NCBI GenBank assembly: GCA_963277665.1
Contig: OY728160.1
Coordinates: 44,438,605-44,502,604, forward strand
Length of the DNA stretch: 64,000 bases
Direction of reading: 5' to 3'
Source of the DNA: Viscum album
Lineage: Eukaryota > Streptophyta > Magnoliopsida > Santalales > Viscaceae
The position numbers and the translations under genes were made by a program. The notes below the pieces were generated by a model, which worked only from the letters and a program-made list of their open reading frames with translations, searched no databases and was not told the DNA's origin. Positions 1-13,500 of the stretch are shown here, in pieces (within the stretch, counting starts at the first letter, position 1; the number at the start of each line of letters is the position of its first letter).

Positions 1-2240
1 TCATGAAAAAGTTGATAAATAAATATCATGTTTTTATATATCCCTTGAACATACATTACTTTATTAATAGATATAGTCTTTGGTTATCCAATATTTTCAA
101 CTCCAACTATTTTTCTAACGGTGTTTTCATGAAGAGTGACTAGACCTCCATCTATTTGACTCAATGTATAGAAATTTTTTGAGTCTCTACTCATGGTCCG
201 AGAACAATCATTGTCTATATACCATATGTATTTTCTATTCGGTTGATTTATTTCCTTCAACGATAATTAATCATGAGTTTATTTGGTACCCATATCTTCT
301 CGTGTCCAGTATTTTTTCTGAGCAATAATATATGAATCCAGATTTTTATTATTATTCCATAATTCATATCACTTAAATTAGAAAAAAACATAGAGATAAA
401 GGATTTTAAATACCAAATATTTGAGTATTTTCTAAATAATAGTTATTATTGTTATTATCTCTTTTTCAAAAGAAATAAAATATATAATTTTTTAAATTGG
501 AAATAAAATAATTCCAATAAAATTAATATTTCTAACCCTTAATGCCTATTCAAAATCATGAAATTTTAAAGAAATTATTTCCAATAATTTCAATCAAAAC
601 ATTTTCTCATTTGGTAAATTTAATTATGGTAATTTTATAGGATTATAATTCCTCTTAAATTCCTTAATCCATTTTTCATTATTAGAACTGTTGGATGTAG
701 AGGACCTAAATTTTTCAACAAAATCATCATTTTATTTTAGAATAGTATCACATTCTTCGGAGTCAAAATTGTGAGTTTTTTACAATGATTTAGGTTTATT
801 AAATGAATAATCATATTTATATTTTATCATTGTACAATATTAAGTAATTTTACTACTCTAGGAACTGTTATTATTGAAAATGGATGATTAATTGTGTTTT
901 ACCTCTTCTTCATCTTTATCCATAAAGTACATATTGTCTTCCAGTTTTTGTGGCTCTTTCTATGAAATAGATTGGTTGGAGTTACTAGAGACATAAGACA
1001 CAATCCAAATATATTTCATTTATATTCCCCATTATTCTCATAATAATAATTCTTTTTATATTTATTTTATTTCATATTTATTTCATCATTTAATTGATGG
1101 AAATTAGGTCCGATGTGACATGAAATTCTTTTCATTCATAACATCAAACTTATCCACATTATTTATCATTATTCATAAATTATTATATGAAGCCACTTAT
1201 ATTCTTGTAGAATTTACTAATCATTGATGCTACCTAAGATAGTTCAGTTATAAGATTTGTGGAATATTAAATTTTCTCTTTTTTGGATTCTTATTTTGAT
1301 TTTCAGTTATCTTTATGAGATGTAACATTCAAAGTAGTATTTTTTTTCAATAATGTTATTATCATTATCTTTAACATGAATATACACATCATAAATTATT
1401 AGTGCTTTAATTATTTAGTTTATTGTCAAATTCTTGATAGGTGATGATTCGCTAATTTCCATATCTATTCCATTCCATTTAGGGGGTAGTACTATAAGTA
1501 CTTTTAAAGATTGATCGTATAGTTTGATAGGTTCTCATAAGGCTGTAATATTCTTGAAAATATACATAATAATTTGATTCATCTATGTAATTAATTCACC
1601 ATTAATAATTCTAATGGTAAAAAATATAAGCATTGTTGAAGAATACCTCATCTATCTTACATTCCATGTTCCATCATTGAAAAATAAAGTAGTTTTCCAC
1701 ATCTCATAGGTTGTAGGACACTATGATACATGATTAAATTTATAATGACCGTATGCATAGATAATAGAATTAATTTCATTAGATTTTATATCATACTCTT
1801 TTTCTGTTTAAGTTTTCCAATTCTATGGTTTCTAAAGAAATTTTTAAGGAGTAATAATTTTCAAATAAAAATTGATACCATGATTTTTCATAAATATTAT
1901 CAATAAAGACTTCAGGTTGCATAATTTTTTCCATTATGTATGAAGTGCTTACCTTAGTAATTCATTCTATTGGATTATCCATTTCCATATACTTTTTAAG
2001 GATATTATACATTTTATATTGCTCTAACATTCTATTAAAAGACCTGACTATGATAAAAATTATTAATTTTATAAAAATAAAAACTAACACAAGAGGGTGT
2101 GAATTGTGTATTTTTGATAAACATAAACAATTATTAATTTTGATTTTCTTTGTGAATTATGATGTTGTAAAGAATTTTTATTATATATAAAAATATATTA
2201 AGAATATTATTAGAAATACAGAACATAACGTTTTCTAGTC
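1..2240 (-). pseudogene. Ty1/copia gag-protease relic
   Basis: Reading the minus strand from about 230 down to 1 gives a recognisable copia aspartic protease segment: it opens with WYIDNDCSRTMSRD, continues with GGLVTLHENTVRKIVGVENIG and ends near SINKVMYVQG. Copia proteases normally have WYLDSGCSRHMTGD and GGxVTFGDNxKGKIIGxGxIG in the same order. The catalytic D-S/T-G is changed to D-N-D and a TAA interrupts the frame just after VENIG, so it is dead. Higher coordinates, the gag side in this orientation, give broken matches to copia gag (for example around 1420-1560, PPKWNGIDMEISES-like, in shifting frames). Integrase, reverse transcriptase and RNase H would lie left of the window. The protease call is fairly firm; the gag extent is an estimate. 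Confidence 0.6.
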
Positions 2241-3399
2241 ATTCAAGGAATAAGAATCCCTTAGTCCACTCAACCTATCAATACCTCTAAGTTTTTGGTG
2301 AATTTAACTAGAATGGTCCTTTAATCAAAATAGTATAAAATAAAAAATGATCATAGGTAGTTGAAAACATTAAAAATAGGATAAATATAAGGCCTTCTAG
2401 TTCTTTAATACAGAATCTATTTTATAGAACATAGGTTAAGAAGCTGATAATCCACCATAACAATGTACGAGTGGTTGAATCTCCAATAAATCAAAACAGC
2501 CTGATTTGATGTTTTAGGATGAAATTTAGAATTGATCAGTAACAACTTACAGTAGATGGATCTTCTACTTTAGAAAGGAATGTCTTCATTAAAGGGATGT
2601 TTTGAAGCAATCCCAATTTCAAAATGATCATAATTTTAATGTAGCAATAAATAGTGGCAGTAATCATTCAACAATATAAGATTGAACATTTATGTAACCA
2701 AAATGTAGTCTCTACTTCATGGTCGGTTGTTATTCATCGTATAAGACAAATAATTATATCCTTTTTACCTTTTATACATTTAGTGATTCAAAAATACTCC
2801 AATTATATAAATAATGTTTATTTGGTTGAACAGACCTATGAATTTTTCTTGAAATATCATTGAAATTTAAATCAGAATTGACCCGAGGAATTTGGAAATC
2901 CCATAATGATGAGAGTGACTTTCTAGGAAAAAATTGAACTATTAATTGTTTATTAAGGGCATTTAATTAGTATTATATAATTTTCAGTCAGCTTAATATT
3001 CGTCAAAAACTGTTGAATATAACTAAGATAAAATATTATATTTTAAAACTCCACTATTGAGTAGACAATGTAGGGTTGAACTATGTAAAATAAGTTTTCA
3101 TTGGGTAGGATAAGTTATAATTAAGTAGCATAGGGTTTCTTATCATAGAATAGGGTTCCTACTGATGTATGGTTCCTTAACCATTTATTTATCAGCATGT
3201 AATGTCGAGAAAATATTTAATGTAGGGATAATGATCTATACAGTTACACTTTTCAGCATAAGATTCCAAATGCAGCATTGATTAAAAATTGGTTTTAATT
3301 TCACATAGGGTATAAACATGAAATTGGGAATCAAATATAATGTTGAAATTTTATACGTTCATTGATTCCCCCACATAGAGATTTCTTTTGGAGAAATCG
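2241..3399. other. AT-rich stretch, no gene seen
   Basis: Only short open frames occur here and none has recognisable motifs. It may be the upstream end of the copia relic or unrelated decayed repeat. No LTR boundaries or tandem repeats were seen. Confidence 0.5.
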
Positions 3400-3966
3400 C
3401 ATGAATAAGAGGATGTTACAAGGCAGGGGGCAGACAATTTGAAACATGATTCTTCGAAGGATGTTACAACTAGAGAAGATGTTATGAAGAATCTTGTGGA
3501 GTATCCATAATGTTTTTATATGTTTACCTATAACAGGAAAGTCCAGCAGGAATGGGGATTAAATGAGTGTTACCTAGAGGTGAAAATCCTTAGAAAGTGA
3601 GGATACATCTCAATCAATGTCATGGGAAGATATAATGGTATGGTTCGTCCTTTCTACTAGGGTGTAGTTCAGGGTGGGAGGATGGAGATGCATGAGAATG
3701 AGGATGTGATGAATGACCCTACATGACGAAGTCCATGTAAAGATTATTCTTATCTTATAGGGATGGTGTCTACAAGGTATTCTATTTGGGAAAAATGTTT
3801 GGCTATGCAGTCATCAGAGGAGTTTATTTCTTTGGAGATGTTGGATACTAGAAACAAATTTTCCACAGTTTATAAGCCTTATGAAATCTCAGAGTGGGAA
3901 TTAGCTAATATGGAGGAAGAAATTTATAATGGATGTGGTGATGGGTATGATTTGAGTTATGTTTAG
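3400..3966 (+). pseudogene. coding-like pseudogene, family not recognised
   Basis: One reading frame stays coding-like for about 190 codons and ends at TAG 3964-3966. It is broken by four in-frame stops (TAA 3508, TGA 3598, TAG 3658, TGA 3724), with no frameshift. The clean last part (from ATG 3763, 67 codons) is rich in charged and aromatic residues: STRYSIWEKCLAMQSSEEF, then KPYEISEWELANMEEEIYNG and a GCGDGYDLSYV end. GC content is clearly above the surroundings, and an AATAAA lies at 4016-4021, as expected for a 3' exon plus 3' UTR. I do not recognise the family. It could be a captured or retroposed host gene fragment, or part of an old element. No introns or upstream exons can be assigned. 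Confidence 0.55.
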
Positions 3967-4021
3967 TTGTCTTTTCTGCATTAATGTACTTGCTTAATGT
4001 ATTTTTATTTTATTTAATAAA

Positions 4022-7000
4022 TGTTCTGAGGCTTGCCTCTGACTGAGCTTTTCTGGTAAATTTATTAGAAAAAAAATCAAGTTTATTAATGTGCATCGAA
4101 ATCAACATTTAATATAGAATACACTTTAGAAAATACATGACCAATAACCTTAAAACATAGATGAATCTTAGTATTCTCAATTTTTGAATATTAATTATAT
4201 TCACATATGGTATTTTTGAGTATTTAATTTAGAGAGAATGATATTTTTGGCGGAATTCAATGAATTTCATAAGAGTGATATTGTTTTAGTTTAAAGGATT
4301 TATCAGATACCATATTTTCAAAATATTATTCTAATTTTCATTATATATTCTCACATAGTTGATACAAACTAGAAAAATTAATAATTTTCAAGAATAATGG
4401 ATGAATCCTAGGTTTTATTTTAAAAGGAATAAAATTTGATTTAATTATTTTTTGGATTATTATGATAATTTCTACAATGATGTTGATTATTCTCTATTTT
4501 TTATGTAAAAATGTCTCACTAGATATAATAATGTTTCAGTCATAAATGGTTTTAGTTGAATAATGTTTTTTAGTGTTTAATTATAAAATTAATCTTTGTT
4601 TAATAACTACTCCATATAAGACAATGATTGGGAACAAGAAATGGGACAACTTTACTTATAGAATGAAATGATATGAAATAATAATTTCTATAGTTAATTG
4701 ATATTTAATGGTACCTCTACATATTTAAAATTTTATATTTAAGGGTTATACGTTATATACCTAAGAATACCCCACAACCAAGATGATAAAAATGTGTAAA
4801 TATGGTTTCTATGTGGATGAAATTGGTGATAAAGAAGAAAGATTTTTTTTCATATGCATAAAATATTGACATATAATGGTCACCATACCATATAAAATAG
4901 TTTCCATGAATTATATAAGATTTTAATCATGGAATTACTTATAAATAAGATATTATAATTCATAATAGAATAAAATATACAACATGTAACTGTGCATTGG
5001 TTGTTTTCAATAATTCTATGTTGTTGCTTTAAACCTCAAAATATTCACTATTATATTGTATAATTGATTTGGGAAAATCATATATATTTTTACATATATG
5101 TATCGTATAAAAAATAAGTGACCCAATAATCATATAGGAGAATTGGTATATGAGTGTGACCATGACAAATCATAAAGAATTGTCACCCTTGGGATATATA
5201 TGTGGGATGATTCAAGTTGGGGTATATCACTGCTAATTTTTAAAGGATTAAAGTAGATGAACCTTTATTCCATTTAATTAATTTCCATCCACCACATATA
5301 AAATATTTGAGACCACTAACTACATACCTGTAATTATATATATAATGTATATTATGTTTTTTCATTATATTAAATTATACTTATGTGTCTCATAATGTCA
5401 TTCCTTCATCATATTTATGTATTATAATTTTCATAATAATTTATCTCAAGAACATATTTATAGTTAAAGGATAATCTAAGGATCACCTATAGAATTAATG
5501 TATGATTATTCATGAATTCATGCACCATATATATCATTTTTTACTTTGATATCTAAGTTGATTGACTATGAGTCGTGAAAAAATTAATATTCATTTAGCA
5601 TTCCCCAAATTCCATTAAAATTTATAAAAACTATGTTACACTTAACTATATAAATTAATTTATTAAAAAAAATTAGTATTTTTCGTGTGTATTGGACTTC
5701 TTTTTTGTATCTTCTAAGATATGGGTGGGTGGAACACTTATTGGATTCAATGGTTTGATTTCTATTCACATAGTTTTTGAATTGTGGGTGTATCAAAATA
5801 GTTTTAAGAACGTAGAGTATATAATATGTAACTAAAGTAGTGAGACAATAAATATTCATTAAATATGCTTAATGGTATGAATCCATCAAGAAATTTCATT
5901 CATTTATCTACATTTACATGTTTTTTATTTATTTCCATTTATCCAATAACAATTTCTAATCTACTATTAATTACATAAACTAGGAAAAGGAAATCATTTC
6001 CTATGAGAGTGATTGTATTCGAATATTTATTCTTATCAATACATTTATCAGCTACATTATTCCTAATTCCATGAGAATAATTTTTTTCTATAAAAGGCAC
6101 CCATCCACCTTACAACATGTGAACATTTTTAAGGAGACAAGAAAACAATTATTTTTGTTGGAAAAATTATAAAATAACGAATTTGTTAATTGATGTTTAT
6201 AAAATATCTAATTTAATCAATTAATTATGGTATGATAATATATATTGATAAATTAAATACTATGGTCAGTTATAATCACCTATACAAACTATTTCAAACA
6301 TATCAGTTTCTCTTTTCCATAAAACCAATGATAAATATCTTAGAATAGAGAATAAGAAACCATTAAAGGAGTCGAACCTGTTGCAGGTTGAATGATGAAT
6401 TTCTAATAAACCCTACAAGAATTAACATCACTTACTCTCTCATCCTCAATAAAAATATAAATTATAACCAAATAATATTGAAGACCTACACACGATATTG
6501 TTGATGATTGATCAACAATTAAAATAGAAATAGTTATATAATAAAATTAAAGTAAATGATAATTATTATACATGTCACCTTCAAGGAATTCATGTATAAA
6601 GGATAAAAATATAAATAAGTTGAATTTATCCCCATGTCCAATACAAATGAGGATAAAGAGGATGTGGGAATCTAACGTGTCAATAAATTTATCGCTAACA
6701 TTTCAAAAATTCTTCTATATGAATTCACTATACGGGGAGAGAATCATGATTTTTCACAAAAAATATGTTTAATCATATTCATATTATAATTTAGATGATT
6801 TTTTCACAACATAAAATTAATTTTGACTACACTTTTATTGTATTTTCATGTCTATATATGTTTCACATAGCCACTATTTTTTATGAAAAAATGAATAAGT
6901 CAGCATTAATTTAAAATAGTGTTAATTTTTTTGAATAATATGTTCTATGGGTTGTAAATAAATATAGATCTTCTACAAATAACATAAATTATTTATAATT

Positions 7001-7104
7001 AGGTTTGGATTATTCTTGATCCAGTTTTATAAAAAAAATATTATTATTTTGATTCCATCTTGATATTTTTAATTCATTATCCTTAAATACACACTCTCAT
7101 ATAT
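4022..7104. other. AT-rich decayed DNA, no gene seen
   Basis: No open frame here resembles a protein I know. The longest, on the minus strand at 5584-5859, has no family features and a composition like the background. The stretch between the copia relics could contain further decayed copia sequence, but nothing can be aligned by eye. Confidence 0.5.
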
Positions 7105-7560
7105 AGGAAAATAAAACATTTTTGGTGGTTGAATAATAAGAATATCATCCATATACAAAATATTTGATGTATAAACACCATCAATACCAAAAATAGAAAA
7201 TATTTGATGTGGTTAAAACATATAGGGTGATTCCTTACATTATAATCCCACACATCATTTAAATTTTTATTAATTTAGGGTATATGATTTAAAATTATTC
7301 CCAATTGGTCTCTCACCTCCCTTTTTCAAATTATAGATATTGGGAGAAAACATATTTGGTTGGATTTACCAATTAATCATAAATAAACATTGGATTTTGT
7401 TGCATCCATTGTACAAGTTTGGTTGTGAATAAAATATATTATGAAACCACTTAATGATTTTTTCCAAGATATATATTCCCTTTAGGTATATTTTACTTTT
7501 TTGTTTGTAAAATTTTATTTTCAAAGACATGACATTTTAGTTTTTTGAATTATAGGAAGA
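7105..7560 (-). pseudogene. Ty1/copia reverse transcriptase relic
   Basis: The minus strand at 7135-7155 encodes YMDDILI, preceded by a leucine and followed by IQ. This is the copia reverse-transcriptase catalytic motif (family form LYVDDILLI). About 200 bases upstream in this orientation is a YNLKKG-like stretch that could correspond to the family's LKKSIYGLKQ segment. Stops and frame changes interrupt the rest. It is a second copia copy, separate from the gag-protease relic at the window start, because copia order places reverse transcriptase on the low-coordinate side of protease on this strand. The call rests mainly on the YMDD box and its context; the boundaries are approximate. Confidence 0.45.
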
Positions 7561-10500
7561 ACTTATGGATAATATCAATTTGGAAAAACTCATTGATTAC
7601 ATTTTAAGAATAACCAAGTTATATTCTACTTTAAATAATATTTTAATCACTTAAAACTAGTATACATTAAAAAGAAATAAAGATGAAATGGTGGTTAAGT
7701 ATGTTAAATGTAACATTTTTATAGGATCTAAAATGAAAACATGTAATTTTGGAACGTTAAATATAATAAAGTATTATTTTTTATGACCCATCATAACTCT
7801 CTATTTTTTTAATTATGGACCCATAGTTTAATGAAAATCATATATGTTTTAAAGGAAAATGATGATAGAATGTTTTTATGCTAGGTTGTATAATTCACAT
7901 ATGTTATATATTTTCAAAATTCAACATAATTTATCATTTAATTGTATGTTATATAAATCAAATTTTTTTTTAAAATAGCATAATAATGATGAACCAATCA
8001 CATTACATATTCATATATATATTTATGTTTCTTTAAATTAAAAAAAAATCACCATGGAATTATGGATCCACTAACCTTTCAACAACAATTTACGTGTATA
8101 AGTTTGAATGCATCTATAATATATCCATAACATCAAAATTTATAAAGATGTGGTCAACTTTACTAATATATATTACCTTATAAATATTGATACTTCCATA
8201 TAACCAACATATATAATTTAATACAGTAGCCACATTAACGGGAAAAGATACATTGAATAATAGTTACTTTATTATAAAACAGTTAATAATAGGTCATTTT
8301 CATTAATAATAAAAAATTATATCTTATCCATCGTATTAATATTTATATATTATCCTATATTATTATTAGGATATCAATTATACACAAGCAATTTATCATT
8401 CATATCTTTTTTTACTTATTATATTCTCAAAACTAGGACACAATCAAATATATTAATTTATTTTCACTGTTTATTTATTGCTATATATTATAACTTAGTA
8501 TCCATATTTGAAATGATTTTAATTTTCCAATATTTTACCTACTAACCACACTGAAATAATTTGTCAAACATCACTAATTTGTCATTCTATAGTATCCTTA
8601 AAAAAATTTAAATTCACTACAATATATATATATATACTAATTTTATCACACATGTAAATCGTAAAAATTTTAATTTATTAGGCCTATGATATTTAAAATA
8701 TTTCAAAATTAATTTTTATTCACTATATATGTTTTAAATAAAAAATAATTTTTAATTAACAGTAAATAAACATAATGATATTAATTTTCATGATTCAGAT
8801 ATTTTTTTAATAATATTTCATATATTAATTTTATAAAATACATACCTTTAATTAGATCATATTGATTGGTTATATTATATTTTTTTCCAATTATAATTTA
8901 TTGTGTATACTGGTTATGTTTTTATTAGAAATTATTAATAACATACAGACACAATGTCAAAATAAGGTGTGTAGAATATTCAAAGGTGATAATATACAAA
9001 TATAAAAATAAATGTATATAGTGTTGATGAAAAAAGGTATAGAATCCTTCCAATATAGGAAAATGGGTAATAGGTATTGGTTAATGAAGGAAATCCATAT
9101 ATTATTTGTGAATAAATGATCATGATTGATTTTTTACATATATTTGATTAACTAATATTTATCTAGTTATTAATTATTTTATTGGATTAAATTTTTTGGA
9201 TGAATAATATATCACTTGATATTATAATAAAACTATATTGATAATAGTGCATCTAAGGGGACATATTGATAATAAACTGTAACAATATTTATAACTCATT
9301 AATTTAATGACATTGATGATAGTTATTATTATAAAAAATAATTATTTCACTTATAATTGGTAAAATGAGTACCCTTGGAAATATTATAATCACACTAGTT
9401 TGTTGGACTCAAGCATGTTTTATATATATGTCATTCCATTAGAGGTAATATCACCAACACAATGTGTAATTACATTGTTTGGTAATGATCATTACATGAT
9501 GAAAAATAATAAAGGATTTTTTTTTCTCCAAATTTATATATAACTAATTAAAATATGTTTCAATTCATGATTTTACTTTTGTAATAATCATTTAATCCAT
9601 CATGATTTTAATGATGCCTAAAATGTTTTTAATAACATAATTCCAATCAACCAAATGGTAAATAATAATAAATATTTTTTATCCAAACCATCTATATATA
9701 TAACATCACTGAATTAATGATTATTAAATAAAATTTTAATAAAGAAAATGCACATTATTTTTAGAAAAATAAATCATGGGGTTATTATATTGGATACTCA
9801 TACTACAAGATAAGTGATCCAAATATTCTAAAATATTGGGAAACATAATAGAGATGTTGTAATCGTTGAAATGGTCAGTGTCTAAAAATATAGGGGATTT
9901 GATATAATAAAATTAGATATCAAAATCAGAAATGTGTGTCTGTTTTGATTATTGAAGGGATTAAGAATAATATTTTTTAGATCTAGAAAACTCTACATTT
10001 ATGGACATGTGGTTTTTTTAAAAAGTACTCATTAGTCACTAAAAACTAAACGGATAAAAGGGTCACTATATAATTAAAAAAAATTCAATCTATATTTAAT
10101 TAGTCATAAACCAAATAATAGTTGATTTAAATTTTCTAGTTTTACTTGTGTAATTATCAGTAAGACAACCTTTATGATATATGACACATTTCTTAAGTTG
10201 TGAATACCTATTAATAGTGAAAAAGTTTTCATAATGGGTATACTCAAATTTATGCATATGGTGAATGACCATTATTATATGACACATCTTTATGAGATTT
10301 AGACTAAAATAACTTATACTAGCTCATTTATTCTTTATGGAACAATGTCAATGGATATTAAAATCATCCATACACACTCAATGATGGTTCCAGTGTCTGA
10401 TGGTCATTATAGAGATTGATTTATATAAAAATTTACCCTTCTAATGTTCTAATAAAAAATTAATTCTCTATTTCCTTAAAAAAAATCCAATGATTAACTT

Positions 10501-13500
10501 AAAAAAACCAATATTAGTTTGAATAATCTCAAAAACATAATTCTTTTATTTAATCAATACCTTAGTTACCTCTATAGATTATCAAAATTATTGGTATTAC
10601 ATGTAATCAATCATTAAATATAAGGGTAATTATATAGTCCATGTGATGTATTAAAAAAGATAGACAATAGTGGTCATAATTAAAAAAGTAAATGTTATTA
10701 ATGATAGTTATTATTATAAATAATAATAATTTAATGTCAATGTTATAAAATTAAGGTATAAGAAAATATAAAAATTTAAGTATACTATTAGAATTGAATA
10801 TGATGTATAAATAAAGACATAATAGGAGTAGATATCAAAACCAACGAGTTAAATTATTTTATCAAAAATGAAATACTCTTAATAATAACAATTACAATTG
10901 ATGCTATAAAATGTTTTGTGAGGTGATGGAATGGATTTTAAATAATTTTTTATTGGATTAAGATAAATTATTAATATTATATCTAGAATTTATAATTGCA
11001 CCTAAATTGTTTTAATAGCATGATAATTTACTAAATAGAATAAAATTAAATAAATTATTTAAAAATCTATATCATAGAGTGTGACATGCCTATGTAATAC
11101 TGTTTGATACGATGAAATAAAAGGAGTGATGTTCAAATGAGAGGATACATAAACATGTCCTTGGATATCAATCTTTGTGATGAAAAATTTCTATGTAACC
11201 GGTAGTATCATCAATAACTTTTTAAAAATGACATCACAAAAGAATATGAAAATGGATATATTAAGTAGTTATTCTTGTATATTTCATGACATAAAACCAT
11301 GTTCTTCATTAATATCGGGTATTTTAGATTACTGTATATGAAATTGGAACATAGATACTATTATCTACTATTTTTTACTAATATAAATGTAATCATTATA
11401 TAATATAAAATATGAATTAAATAATGATGATATATATTCCTAAAATGATATCCTAAGGACTAATATGGTATATCTGTGGTCGATATTGAGTTACTAGTTA
11501 TGGACACTATATTGATCGAAATATTAGAATAAGTGGTTGAATAAAAATATCCCATCATTGTATGAAATAGGTCATATTTGAATGGGATGTTTTCTCATCA
11601 ATTAATACTTATAAATTTAATATTAAGATAATGAAAAAATGGTCAATTTTTTTATACTTCAAAAAATAAATTTAATATTACCAAGAGATATTGAGCGGTT
11701 ATATAATTTCTTAACAAATTATTTTATTGTATTGTTTGATCATTGATAGTCTTGAATCATCCAATTATCATTGATGATGTTACAATGAATAATGAATCAT
11801 TGTTGTAGTGGTTGGGGAAATTTTTTCATATTCCTATACTAGAAATAATTTAAGAACCCTTATACATTATTCATATATGTTATTTAGACTAATATGAATT
11901 TTTTAATAATAGAAAATGTTATCAGGCATATGGATATATAGACACATGGGGAATGTGGATGTTACCTGGGAAGCTAATAGAGAATTTCAATTATTAAAAA
12001 AATATTGATTCCATTACAAATATGTAATGATTTATTCTATAGGAAACATGAATGAATAAATTAATAGGATCGTCCAAAGGTTGTGTGGCCTCTTAAAAGT
12101 GACTCATATGATAACCACTCATCTGGAATGATTGTATGATTGATATCGAGGGTTGGTAATGAAATTTAAATGGATTATAGTTAGGGTAAAAGATATACAT
12201 TTTCCTTCATATATTAAATTTGGAGTACACATCGAATGATATGAATTTAATGGTTTTGGTGAAGAGATTAAGAAGGATAGATATTGATTTCAAGTCAAAT
12301 AATGGGTAAATGAGACATAATAGTACATTTTAGAGATGTTAAAAATATATTAGATAGAATAATATATACATACATTTTTCTAATATATATCACTCTATTT
12401 TGAGTTAGGAGTGGTAATATAGTGGATATAAAATGTGTACTAGAGTACTCGATGTTCCCTAAAAAAGAAAACGATAAATTTAAAAAATGTCATAAATAAG
12501 TGTTTAAAAAATTAAATGAGAAAATTAGTCTTATTACATAGTAAAATATATGATCCATGAATGAATCCATTCATATATTATATTAAATAGTGTGTGTGTG
12601 TGTGTGTGATAGATTACATGATATGTGATTTTCATATGTTTCGCACTTAATTTCTATTAAGTATTGAATACATGGTATCCAACTACTATAATTCCACTTC
12701 CCACATTCTTATCATATTATCATCATTAATAAAAAATATGAGTTGTGATGTGGTATTTAACTATGTGTATAAAAATGATAAAAATAGGTTTCATTAATTC
12801 AATAAATATTTTTTTCCAATTCAGTTGGATTTACATAAATGACCAACTACTACACTTGGTTTTTATTAGAAATACCATACCAATGCTATCAATAATACTG
12901 ACTTCAAAATTGTAACATTCTGACTCCATGCTGGTCTTCCACCTGACATAGGTGTGCCTCCCCATATTTTATAGGTTTCCAACTATAAATTATTGCCTAT
13001 GGTAAAATAATGGGGAACTATACCCATCATCAGAATACCTAAAGAAATTTATATAACCAAACATGTTAAAAATATATAATCTGAGTTTATAGAATACGAA
13101 TTCATATCGATTGTTGGAATAAATGTAGGAACATATAAATAAAAATTCATATCTTAAAATAGTGCTATGATCACCCATCTGATAGATCACCCATAAGAAA
13201 TTTTTTTAAGTAGATATATACCGAACATTAAGACAAATCTCATAATAGTCATTATAATATTAGATAAATATCTTTCTCAATGATCTTATCTAGGTATTAT
13301 CTATGCCTATATCTTCATCTTGAGAGATATTCTCATGTTCCAAATTTCTATGTTCTCCCATTTAGGGTGTTATTATTTTATAGTAGAAAAATACTGACAC
13401 GGTTCACTAAAAAATATTTAATTTAGTTTATTTTTAATTTATAATCACATAAATATGTAAAAAATAAATAAATATCATTGAAAAAATAATATAAACATTA

